Shown here: positions 1-10,200 of the stretch, one piece after another
Numbering within the stretch: the first letter of the stretch is position 1
How the letters are laid out: the number at the start of each line of letters is the position of its first letter
Assembly (NCBI GenBank): GCA_027422505.1
Contig: JAPQWV010000018.1
Location: 11,054,001-11,118,000, forward strand
Reading direction: 5' to 3'
Source of the DNA: Craterostigma plantagineum
Lineage: Eukaryota > Streptophyta > Magnoliopsida > Lamiales > Linderniaceae
DNA length: 64,000 nucleotides
Translations under genes and position numbers: made by a program
The notes under the pieces: model-generated
Told to the model about the DNA's origin: nothing
Databases searched by the model: none
Seen by the model: only the letters and a program-made list of their open reading frames with translations

Positions 1-497
1 AGTGACAATTCCTGTAGCAAACGACTGATCATGATAGAAACATTGTCTATTTCATTATCGACTAACTTGGCATCTACATGAGCTCCCCTCTGCGGGTCCC
101 AAATTTCCAGTTCAGCGCTATTCGGATGAATAACGCACAGAACCTATTCACAGCTAGTTACTTCCAGCGGGAAAACTATTGTCTCCGCTCTGCTCCATGG
201 GCACGAAGGCCACCCTGGGTACTTTCTAAGAGTGTATGGCGTAAATTCACTCAAGCTAACACTTTCATTTACACCGGAGAGCGACATGATAATCTGACTG
301 AACAGCGTGCTCATGAAAACGACATTCTTCGAGGGGATTTTGCACTTTAATTGCGTCTCAATGAGACCGCGGATGCATTCATCAACATGCTTTAAAAACA
401 AAGAACCAATCAATTCATCACATAACCATGAATATGCACATATATATACGTAAATCTTTATATCGTTGTAAATAGTTTTAATCTCTTGTTCTTCCAT
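1..497 (-). pseudogene. Ulp1-like cysteine protease (C48) domain, copy A, broken
   Basis: Reading leftward from 497, the protein resembles the catalytic domain of plant transposon-borne Ulp1 (SUMO-protease-like) proteins. It aligns by eye with copy B (3369-4440): HVDECIRGLIETQ pairs with HIDEYLRGFIELQ, and the segment ending VTSCE pairs with VNQCHWVL. The catalytic His-Trp of copy B is replaced here by Glu and a TAG stop (plus-strand 144-146). After the stop the same frame continues with VLCVIHPNSAELEIWDPQ to the window edge, so the Asp region remains. The Cys region lies outside the window. This is the last part of the DUF1985-Ulp1 gene that starts at 2155. Loss of the His argues that it has no protease activity. 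Confidence 0.75.
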
Positions 498-772
498 TGG
501 ACAGAATGTTAGCTTATGCAGAATATGCTCGTCAAGCTTACGATGGGTATAAGCTTGTCTTGAAACAGCAGAATTCTTACGTAGGAACGCATCCTCTGCA
601 AGCTTAAGACTTCCAGAAGCTGGAAGTTGCTGATTCCCCTCAACTGCACATGATGTTATATTGTTTACAATATTATTTACATTTTTGGTAATGACATAAT
701 TATCAAACCGAGTACATAATGTTAGTACTGATACGTAGAGGCATATAAAAATATAATTAAATCAGAATAAAT

Positions 773-1558
773 CTAACAAACCCGAATTTCTTCCGCCTGT
801 GTAGCGTCTTCATCAGGCATGTGCTGACTACCTTTGGCACCTCGTGTTCTCGGCTGACCATCCTCATTCTCCATCTCATCGTCTCTTTCGCTCTCTGCAT
901 TAACCGTGACACCGCGCTTCTGATTCGATAACTTTGATTTTTTCACCGAATCGACGAACCCACTTGACGAATCAGTTTCCCTCAGACGTTTTCCCTGTCG
1001 TTTCAGTTTGTTGGGTGTGGACTTCCGACTAATCACCTTGTTCATTACCTTTCCTGATTTCTTACCAGACATTTTTCTACCCTCAACAACAACAACGCGT
1101 TCTGATATAGAGTCACCACTGGCCGAATCTTTACTACCCTATGATTTCGGACTGTTACGTTCATTGTCCTCTTCTGCGGCGCACTCTTCCTCAATCTCTG
1201 CTGCATCTATATTTCTTGCATGCTTAGCTGAAACGTTTCCTGATACTCGAGGACAAATAACCGTAACTCCCTTCTCCAAACACATATTGACCTTCCGCAG
1301 CAGTGGAGTGCGGTTCTGGACTTCGGAGTGACTTGATCTAATAAAGAAGGAAGCGGATTCTTCAACAGCTGGCTGCAAAATACATTTGCCAACACCTTCA
1401 GAAGAAACAGCTTCTATGACCTGCTCCAACCTCGGCGAGTACTTAGTACTCCAATCTTTTGTCTTCCACCGACACATTCGTGGAAGGCTAGGTTCCACTC
1501 CTTCAAGTCTCTTCGCAAACGACTTTGCAACTCCAGGGATACATTCATCAGCAAATAT
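773..1558 (-). pseudogene. Linker exon between DUF1985 and Ulp1 domain, copy A
   Basis: This continues the DUF1985 exon on the minus strand. A splice acceptor (CCTTATTTAG) ends at 1559, and the exon opens with IFADECIPGVAKSFAKRLEG followed by PRMCRWKTKDW, a segment typical between DUF1985 and the Ulp1 domain. The frame runs to a TAG at 1139-1141 and reopens in the same frame down to 773, so one nonsense codon splits it. The second half is very basic (GKKSGK, KLKRQGKRLRE, VKKSKLSNQKR) and could act as nuclear localisation signals, then becomes acidic. No enzymatic domain is visible. The intron upstream is about 84 bp. Confidence 0.6.
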
Positions 1559-1642
1559 CTAAATAAGGATGTACATTTTATTTCAAAGTCAATGTGAAAT
1601 AATAGATATCAGCAACTGAATTAATAAACACAGTATTAGTAC

Positions 1643-2155
1643 CTGAAATGGATGTACAAAACCTCCTAAACTTAAGTTTGGATTTTTGTTCGCTTGCTCA
1701 ACGGTCGACTCATCAGTGTACTGGGAGAGATCCCTCTTAAGTGACATTAGGGCTTCATTGAATGCTATGGTTCCCCATTGGTAAGCATTGAACTTCTCAA
1801 AATCTTCCACCAGATACATTATTGCAGGATTGACGTAAGCACTCTCTCTATTACTTCGTAACTGAATGACGCCGGCGACAAAAATCAAACTCGCCAACTT
1901 TAGCTTCTCAACATCAATGGTACTATCCGAATGGCTTTTCATCGTATTCAGTCGGTTCTTTATGTCGAACATAATTTTCTTTTTGTTTCTAAAATGTCTT
2001 GTAATAAAGGCTATATTAACATCTATTGGATCCTCAGGGCCAAATTTGAGGCCTGTTAGTAGCGAGTATTCCACCGATGAAAACCGTACGGGTCTATCTT
2101 CAATAACCATCCACAGCTCATTCCTGTCATCATATTTGATTTGACACTGCATCAC
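1643..2155 (-). pseudogene. DUF1985 domain exon, copy A
   Basis: The translation contains RFSSVEYSLLTGLKFGP, ITRHFRN and LASLIFVAGVIQLRSNR, ending in FNAYQWGTIAFNEALMSLKRD. This is the usual architecture of the plant DUF1985 domain, which is found mostly in transposon proteins together with a C-terminal Ulp1 domain. The exon ends at CAG/GTACTA (donor at 1642) and joins in frame to the exon starting at 1558. The stretch itself has no internal stop, but the gene is disrupted at 1139 and 144. The upstream start is uncertain; an in-frame ATG lies at 2153-2155, and earlier exons may exist. DUF1985-Ulp1 proteins are known passengers of Mutator-like elements; no terminal repeats were found here. Confidence 0.75.
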
Positions 2156-2159
2156 ATAC

Positions 2160-3368
2160 CACTACAACTGTCCTGATAACTGAAAAATTCTCTACGGACA
2201 CTATTAAATGTCCAAATTGCTTTTTGAAACCATCTCAGCTATCTCTGCTGTATTCAAGACTTCCATTATATGCGTGCATATAATGGCTTCACAGATTCCT
2301 AGAGAACTATGTTTCTAATTCTGTTTTTTGTAAAACAATGTACAGCCAGAAGTAGATCCACAGAACAATAACAGCATATCAGTTGACAATATCATATGAT
2401 ACATTCGGAAACGTAAATTGATACCTAGCACAATAACAACAAATCATTTAACAACATCACAGGATACATTCAAAAACCCATTCCCAGAAATTTGGAGGTT
2501 TGGAAAATATCATATTTCACATTCATAAATACAACATAGTACTAACCTCAAAGATCTTGCTACCCATGGCAATTCAACGACAAATATTAATAGATTCACT
2601 CGTACCGATAGAAATAATCTTGCTAATCTCTCAATTGCGCAACACCAGACCGTGCTTCCAAAACTCCTACAACAATATACCCTGACCGTTTTCGATACTT
2701 CCTTTCTTTGCGAGGGAGGGGTTTAGAGTAGCGGGATTGGAAATTTAATTCAGTAATAATAAGATAAACGTTGGGCCACTCGTTCTCAGATAACCCAGCA
2801 TGCTGAAATAAATAAATTAATTGTGGGCCGATCATTTTAACCTTTACTTCTGAGGCCTTTATAGGTTTAATAAGTTAGCAGATTTCAGTATCAGTATGTG
2901 AGCTTATAATGAGCTTCGATAGAAAGTTGTTACGTGCTATATACATCGTTTAGAATTTAATAATTGACTTGACGTTGCTTTTTAGCATGAGTGTTTATCA
3001 ATCGCTAACATACCTGTATCCGTACTCAATATGTAATTATACGATATATAATGATTGTATGTCTATATGATTTAACAATGTCATTAAAAAACTTGTGATA
3101 TATAATTGACTATTATTAATCGATCGTGTAAACTTCAGTTGTACATATTGGGAAGCCAGTAATTCCTCCAATCTAACGTGACGTGTAAATACTGGTCAGT
3201 ACTGCAAATTAAATTGTTATATTGAATGTTAATAGTGCAACGTTTAATTCTTCTGGGCGAGAGAAAGACCATCAAATAACATAAAGTAAATGTTTACTAA
3301 TATAGCAAGGAAGAGAAGACGACAAAGAACTTAAACTGCAAACTTAAGCATTCATATCCATCTATTGC
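2160..3368. other. AT-rich interval without a recognised gene
   Basis: The stretch between the two Ulp1 copies is AT-rich. A minus-strand open segment at 2623-2835 (70 codons, basic, with KERKYRKRS) resembles no family I recognise and could be an exon remnant or chance. No terminal repeats or RNA genes were seen. Confidence 0.4.
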
Positions 3369-4440
3369 AGGTAAGAGTAACCGCGAGATACTTTCCGAAA
3401 TCTTCTATTTGTTTTTTGGTGATTCCGTAGACAGAATCGTCTGTAAACATCAAGGCAAACGCCTAGAAGTGTACACCGCATTCACCCCTGTCAGCAAATT
3501 AGAGGAAACGAACAATTTTAAAAAATGGTACGTACGTTTCATGCATACACATATATGAAGATAAACAACGACGCCTTACGATGTAGCTTGGCGGGGATAA
3601 TTTTCATCTCTTGTATTGGTAAACTCAGTACGCCCATTCGTCAAATGAAGATGGTCAAGTAGAAATTGCATGGTATGCAATGTCCTATCAAAAGCCTGGT
3701 TGAAAAATCTCTGATCCATATCGCACGTTTTGTCTGAATCATGTACAGTAACAGTCCCTGCTCTGTAGTCTACTATTGCAAGAACCCAATGACATTGATT
3801 AACGTTTACTGGGACAACGATGATATCAGATGCGTTCCACGGCGTTGCAGGCCAGTCGAGTACTGTGCCGTCGGCATAAGGCTTGATTACAGAAAGGTCA
3901 TATTCGCCTTCCAATCTGTACTCTGCTGCTAATACCTGATTGAAAGCAGTACTAATGAATGCAATGGTAGGGCGTGTGATATTCGTTTTCCTCTGGAGTT
4001 CAATAAACCCGCGCAGGTATTCATCAATATGCTACAAAAAACAATTTTTATTCAATTATAGGATCCCAAATATCACCCCTCAATATAACGTAACATACCT
4101 CGTCAAGCAGCCACGCAGCATTTTTCATCATCGTTGCAAGAAACTGATGTCCACGCTGGATAAGCAAAGATCGGGTTACGTGCACATCCGGGCACATGTT
4201 CTCAACGATCACAGATACATGTGGATACATAGCAAGAATCCTACTAATACGATTATAAAATGCAGTGTTAGAGGAACTATCTATGACAGTATATGAGAGG
4301 GAGTTTGGTATAGTCGGCGAAATGACCGGATGCTTTCTTTTTTTCCCATAGTTGAAAGAGTGCGTTGTATTTTGCGACGTATTCGTTGCTCGTCCTCCGC
4401 ATGAACAGAAGTATTTGCTGGCCCGCGCAAATCATCTACA
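3369..4440 (-). pseudogene. Ulp1-like cysteine protease (C48) gene fragment, copy B
   Basis: Minus-strand exons can be traced: about 4300-4101 (MYPHVSVIVENMCPDVHVTR to LLDEV, then a GT donor), 4032-3576 (HIDEYLRGFIELQ to RQATS), and about 3487-3369 after a CTGACAG acceptor. The triad of the family is visible: His in NQCHWVLAIVDY (codon 3789-3791), Asp in VHDSDK, and Cys in GECGVHF near 3470. A TAG (plus 3463-3465) lies four codons after the catalytic Cys, in the position of the usual VCAFA-like segment, and the frame continues after it with AFALMFTDDSVYGI. So it looks catalytically complete up to the Cys but is truncated by a nonsense codon. No DUF1985 exon was found upstream, unlike copy A. 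The family cleaves ubiquitin-like proteins; activity here is unlikely. Confidence 0.7.
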
Positions 4441-4512
4441 TGTGTAGGAATATTAGCGCGAAGAATTCATCGGAAGCGAGATATTTAATATGAAAATAAA
4501 GCATATAAATGA

Positions 4513-4719
4513 TTACATAGATTGGCGTGTAACAGTAATACCTAATTCGCTCTCTAACGTCGTCAACTTCAAGTTGATCTGTTCAAAGTGTTGGTCAATC
4601 TTTCTTCCCATATCCTTCAGCATTGTGGCATGGACATCGTATCTAGTTTGCAATGCATCAAACCTCTGAACAGCGCTTTGCGTGTAGTCATCAATCTTTC
4701 TGTCGATACAGACGATCAT
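4513..4719 (-). CDS. Short coiled-coil exon upstream of Ulp1 copy B
   Basis: An open segment of 68 codons has heptad-like spacing (VQRFDALQTRYDVHATMLKD, then GRKIDQHFEQINLKLTTLESELG). Coiled-coil segments of this sort often precede the Ulp1 domain in DUF1985/Ulp1 transposon proteins, and it lies on the same strand just upstream of copy B. It is probably an exon of that gene, but the splice joins were not established and it may be a remnant only. Confidence 0.4.
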   Translation of the reverse strand: MIVCIDRKIDDYTQSAVQRFDALQTRYDVHATMLKDMGRKIDQHFEQINLKLTTLESELGITVTRQSM

Positions 4720-4739
4720 TTGAGATAGTGAATTTTGTA

Positions 4740-5609
4740 AATCTGCAAAAATTCTCTGTAAATAACTGCGTATTTACCCCAAAACCCTTCAGGACCCCCA
4801 CGAACCAATTACTCATTTGAATGAATTAATGAAAGACTGGAAGCTAAACAGCTGTACTATTTCATTGTTATTATAAACGAATTGATATGTATTTAACTAA
4901 TTAAATAGTTATTATGGAAAAAATTATAAGACTGGCACATTTTATTTTCAAGTAATGTGCATTTTATTGGATTATTATAGAAGGATTTACATGTAATTAA
5001 GTAGTTAAATATTTAAACAGGGAATTTTAAATGTCAGTCGGAGTTCTCTTTCTGAATAATGGTAATATATAAGCTATAACCTTTATCAATAACTAAATAA
5101 ATACAAAAGGCATGGCCTAATTTCAAAACGATCCTCCAACAACGCAATTAAGCAATGCAACTTATGCAATTAAGCGATTATAACATACAGTATTCAGTAC
5201 TACACTTTCAGGCCTCAATTATGAAGGATGTGAACAATTAAATCCTTTTCTAACAGTTTTCCATAATACTCTCTCAGTAATATAATGTTGCCATCAACCA
5301 CTACCCTTTATTAATACTTAAATAAATACAAAAGTCGAGACTTAATATTAAAGGGAACCTTTAATTGTGATTAGTTAGATAGTTGAAATTGAATAACACC
5401 AACACTTACATTATTATAACAGCTTTCTATAATAAAGCGCCAGTACTATAATGTTGGTATCAATTTCTTATTGGCAACAATTTTGTTGTATAAATTGATC
5501 ATATTAAACGATAAATGAACTTAGAATTTCAAGGTAGACGGTGAAATAGATAGCTCAACATACTAAAGCAGCGCAAAACAACGATAAGATAAGAATACAG
5601 TCAGGAAAA
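4740..5609. other. AT-rich interval without a recognised gene
   Basis: About 870 bp, very AT-rich, between Ulp1 copy B and the RPA-like gene. Loosely repeated phrases occur (aataaatacaaaag at 5094 and 5321; ataatg-rich segments), but no gene or clear element end was seen. Confidence 0.4.
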
Positions 5610-7950
5610 CTAATGGGACAGGTCTGTTGGTTCCTTCTTGATTTTCTTGCGTTTACTCTTCTGGAACGTTGCTAAAACAGCATCGTCATCATCTGTGTTG
5701 CTTTCTATTGCACAGAGGTCCTTTGCAGCAGCTTGAGTCCTGATCGTGCTTTTTCCCACAGGCGCCTTTGGTTTTTCTGTACAATCCTGCAATTCATCTG
5801 AAAGAACGTGTTCAACCATGGATGCGCTATCTGTCAGGGGATGCGAAGACTGAAGAGCACCAATCGATGCCTGCATTTAGAAAATGAAACACGATAAACC
5901 ACCATCAAAACATTCGCAGTCTATCTCTGGGTTTTACCTCTGCTGGCTTTTGCTGATCGGACATGCCCTTAACTTCAAGAATTTCCGACATACGGGTAAC
6001 CGTCAGGCTTTTATATAAACTCTTAAAATCGAACGGCTTGATCCTCACAATAAAGTTAAAAGACTTCCCAACTAAAGAACGAATACAATCAGGAAGCTCT
6101 TCAACTCCAATACCGTCGTCTTCAATTACAGTCTTCTGCAACAATTGAAAAATACGTGACGACAATTCTATTATCAAAATATAGGTACAAATAGGTATTC
6201 ACCATAGTGTTCCTCAGGTCTTTCGCCGTTGTATTCGTATATTTCCTCGCTGGCCCATCAAATATAACAAAAGTACCGGATTCAGAGCCATCATTAACAG
6301 TCACCTCAATACGGAATCTATGCAAAGGAAAATGTAGCAAATAAACACGAATGAATTACTTAACCGGGTGATACCGGGTGTTAGTTGTTAATATATCACA
6401 GTGAACAATACCGCAAAACCCCCAAAGCATTCAAATTGTCACATTTGCAAATTAGTGAGCCCTCAGACTTTCTCAACTTGGATGAACATGTGGAGCAAGA
6501 AATATAACTCCAACCACTTCGGCTAATTATGTCAGTTATCCTTGCTTCGCACGAAAAATCACGCTCCTAACGAACAAATAACATTAATTCAATGGAACAA
6601 CATACTATGCCATCGTATAAATATATGAACACACCTGTTCAGGGTCCGAACATAGCATAGGTATATATGCGACAGATTGCTCTTTGTTACTGGTCTGACA
6701 TTGGTAACTAATGGCATAGATGTAGAACCGTTCTCTAGATTCATCCTATAAAAAATAAGTGTAAACTGTTAAATCAATATAAAAAATACGAACTTACAGA
6801 ATATATGGAACTGCGAACATGAACAAAGAAATTCGTACCGTTTGCGGAAATCCAAAACCGACGGGCCATCTCCATTAATGTAAAGAGCACTTGAAGAGGT
6901 TGTATTCAGATATAAACCACCTGATTAAACAATACCATTACAAATGTTTATTGAGCATAAAACAGTACTTTGACATACAAAACACCTTGAAATATCCGTG
7001 GATTGATATTTGTCACAACAATCACAGTATCGCCCCCAACAATTCCCTTCAGCCTCTTATAAAACTCACGCGACTTCTCGTCCCAAGCAGTAACGGTTGC
7101 ACGGTAACCGCTACAAGTAGAAACATTTCCTTATCGACAATTGACTAAATGCAGACCATGAATGAGAATAATAAGATTGTTGACAAAAAAACATACCCTT
7201 CCAGAATTATATTCACCATAGTCCGCGATGAATTCCCATTACCATTGTCATCCGGCTCAACAATGGATGAAACCAGTGCAATGACATCTAATTGGGGGGG
7301 CGTTAAAAATCTTAGATGTACCAATATAAATCCACGTCCAGATGAGGAATACATAGCCATTCTATAGAGATAGGGGAGCGAACCTGGTAAATAAATCTGC
7401 AAGCCGGCATTTATCTCCAAATACTGAGAGGACTGAAACTTAATTTTTTCTGTTTTTATCATAAGATCATGACCAGCACCCTGAGACATAGTTGTACGTC
7501 TATTGTAGCATATCATTTAACTATGCTTTGTTGTACGATATCTTTCTGGAGAGTTGACAATATCGAAGTTTGATATTGAAAACAGACAGCCCTCTTCAAG
7601 CAGGCGCTCAAAATTTCCCACCAGCGCTCTATTAATTGTAGCTTGCATGAGAGTATCCTATAACAAAACAAAACAACTTAGACTGGCTCGGGTGGGGGGT
7701 GGGGGAGGATGTGGAATTGCATATAAAGTAAAAATTGCATACCTCTTCATCCAGTAACATTAAGCCAACTAACATCAGCTCTCCATTTCTTCTACAATTA
7801 GTAGCTCTCCAGGACCGCAACAGCCGAACAATTATTGTAGTGTTTCCCATCTTCGGGGTTAAAGAGTTAAGTAAGGAATAATTACTCGGTAGAACCATGA
7901 TGATTTTAAAACCACACAACTAATACTGTTTCTTAATATTAAGAATTGGA
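5610..7950 (-). pseudogene. RPA70-like single-stranded-DNA-binding protein, multi-exon, broken
   Basis: Minus-strand exons follow the order of plant replication protein A large-subunit-like proteins. The first OB fold has IIVRLLRSWRA and LVGLMLLDEE (7890-7735). Next comes QATINRALVGNFERLLEEG...ISNFDIV...YRTTKHS (7660-7520), where TAA at 7517-7519 interrupts the frame. The second OB fold (7516-6960) has LDVIALVSSIVEP and ATVTAWDEKSREF with IVVVTNI. A short piece SSALYINGDGPSVLDFRKR follows near 6890-6835. The C-terminal OB fold (6340-5930) has RIEVTVNDGSESGTFVIFDG and LPDCIRSLVGKSF. A basic tail (KSKRKKIKKE) ends at 5610. Such RPA-like genes are common passengers of plant Helitrons and are also found among host genes. 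No helicase was found here, so the carrier is unknown. Confidence 0.65.
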
Positions 7951-7956
7951 CAAAGG

Positions 7957-7960
<4 letters not shown>

Positions 7961-8010
<50 letters not shown>
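7961..8010. repeat. (TA)n microsatellite
   Basis: About 21 TA units in a row starting at 7961, interrupted near its right end by a single extra T (tttatata). Confidence 0.95.
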
Positions 8011-8875
8011 AGAATAATGTGAGGCGATTGATTGTCATAGGATTAAAGGAAAAACCTTTCAACTACAATAAGAGAAGATTAAGCGAATGTATTTGAAACG
8101 GGTATAGAACATGTATTTGTCATGAATAAAAGGAAACTTATTTCTACACCGCTTTATACATAACATATTTCAGAAAACAGTACATTATTCAGTAGACTGT
8201 TTTCCAATCGCCTAAACAATTTTCAATATCACAAATTTAAATGCGGTAGTGTATTAAAAACGATTGAGAGGTCATCAGTTAAGGAACACAACCATATCAA
8301 CTTCAGCAGTAGGGTATTCTAATCGGGGGGCCAACATTAGGTATAGCAATGTCATCTTAATACGGATAATGAAATTATAGTAATCTAATGATAATGCGAA
8401 ATCACCGATGTTCAGAATCAGAAGGTAAGCTGTTTTGTAATTTAATTAGAATACGAAACGATTTGTTCTCATAATGAAAGTCCAAACCTTTGAGCCACAA
8501 TAACATAATATGCAGACAAACGTGTGAAATTCAGCAGTAGTATATCTTCAAGGTATCGTGGTAATGCAATTATATTAAATTCACTAAATCAACATAATAG
8601 GAATACGAATGGCCTCGTTGCCGTAATTCCAAAAGAAAAAGGTTTCGTTCCATTAACCTGCGTATCATTAATTATCATATTCATAAAAATCGATTATGCA
8701 TAAGACACTAATTAAAAAAGTCAACAACAGACGAATTCCGTCAACGATCTCATTTAGTCGCCTGATTTCAGTATCTCCAACATTTTTCATAAACGTCTTA
8801 ACACGACTACATTAAAAACCTCATTCAGTCAACTGTTTTCAGCTGAGCAAGTATATTTCAATAATGTACCTTTAA
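8011..8875. other. AT-rich interval without a gene
   Basis: No coding segment is supported. A loose motif recurs: attcagtagactgttttcc near 8190, atttagtcgcctgatttcag near 8753 and attcagtcaactgttttcag near 8822. This may be an old dispersed repeat related to the array that follows. Confidence 0.35.
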
Positions 8876-9099
8876 ATGACGAAGTGTATTACAGGCGTTA
8901 ATTCATTAATTCATTACAAAACACCAACGACGATAACCCAAAGACCAAACATGCACGACTGTATTATTACAAAACACCAATTGTTATACCCAAAAACGGC
9001 CCCTAACAACCACAGAGATATCCTTCCAACAGCAAAAAACGTGCACGACCTCACGCAGTGCAGAGATAACTACACGACTGTATCTCTCGAAACCGTCAA

Positions 9100-9112
9100 A
9101 AGTATATAAACA
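9100..9112 (+). promoter_or_regulatory. TATA-like motif conserved in each array copy
   Basis: The sequence aagtatataaacagtggagg occurs once per unit (near 9100, 10310 and 11505), always about 40 bp after a ctacacgac(t/c)gtatctctcg block. A TATA-box-like motif kept in each copy would fit a Pol II promoter, but no transcript or reading frame supports this. Confidence 0.25.
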
Positions 9113-10056
9113 GTGGAGGGACAATCCCACGTCCATTGTAGGTAGAGGAACGACTGTAACATAGCTTGGCGACACCAAACAAATACATAGCACCATTTAA
9201 ATTAAAATGAACAAAAAATGTTTTTTACACAAAATACGTACAGGAAACACCTTCAAAACGATCACACTCATTTACACATTTAAAATAGACCATGTATGAG
9301 CCCCTATTTAAGAGACATCGACTTTCAATAGTCTTGTTTTTTGGGATTCATAGTACTATTATCAATTAGAATAAAGTTGGCTTTGGTTGAACTAAAAAAA
9401 TGAAGTGCAATTATAATAACGTTATTAAAACAACAAAATCATAATATGAAATTATTTATTGTCATCAAACAGATTATTGTCATCAAACAAAACCTTTGAA
9501 TTACAAAAACATTTCCAACGGTATTGTATTCTCTGCGAATTCCGAATCCTAATTCATATTTAAGAGACGATGACCTAACTCAGTTGCGGGGCTATAGTCC
9601 GGCGGAAAATTTCAATGGTGAAATTTGTAAGACCGATTGGATTGCAGTCGCCCATTCATCACAGTACGTTTAATGAATTTCTGTAACTTAACCACTGAGT
9701 AACAAAATCCTTAGAACGTTCATTTAATGGAATTAACAAAACAAAACGACACAATTATGTCATTGCTATTAAATAAATACATGTATCATTAAACAACTCG
9801 TGCTACCTATTTAAAATCATTTTATCAATATAATGAAAATACGAAACGTAGAGCAAAACGATGAACTACAAAATCATATTAAAGGTCGTTAAATGCAACA
9901 ACCGAGAGGACCATTGGTTCTCCGACCTATGATATTCCAAGCACCACATATTAAATTAAAATGAATAAAAATAGCACAATAAAGGTCATCCATAGATCAA
10001 ATAAAATCTATACTAATCGTCGCATTAATCACAAAAATCGTACGTGTAACACGTCC

Positions 10057-10200
10057 AAAACACCAACGACGATAACCCAAAGGAAAGTCTTGACAACCGT
10101 GCACGACCGTATCATTACAAAACACCAACTACGATAACCCAAAGAAAAGTCTTGACAACCGTGCACGACTGTATTATTACAAAACACCAATGGTTATACC
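10057..10200. repeat. Inner ~61-bp tandem subrepeat of the 1.2-kb unit
   Basis: Inside array copy 2, aaaacaccaacgacgataac starts near 10057, a near copy starts near 10119, and a third start (aaaacaccaatggttatacc) lies near 10180, a step of about 61 bp. Each is linked by a gtgcacgac and ttattac segment. Array copies 1 and 3 carry fewer inner units (8918-8990 and 11320-11400), so the inner repeat number varies between copies. Confidence 0.75.

Noticed and set aside
144..2155. A functional host SUMO protease gene
   Set aside because: The DUF1985 partner domain, in-frame stops at 144 and 1139 and the lost His indicate a decayed transposon-related gene.
7859..8062. Open frame over the TA repeat (tyrosine/isoleucine run)
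   Set aside because: It is a translation of a microsatellite.
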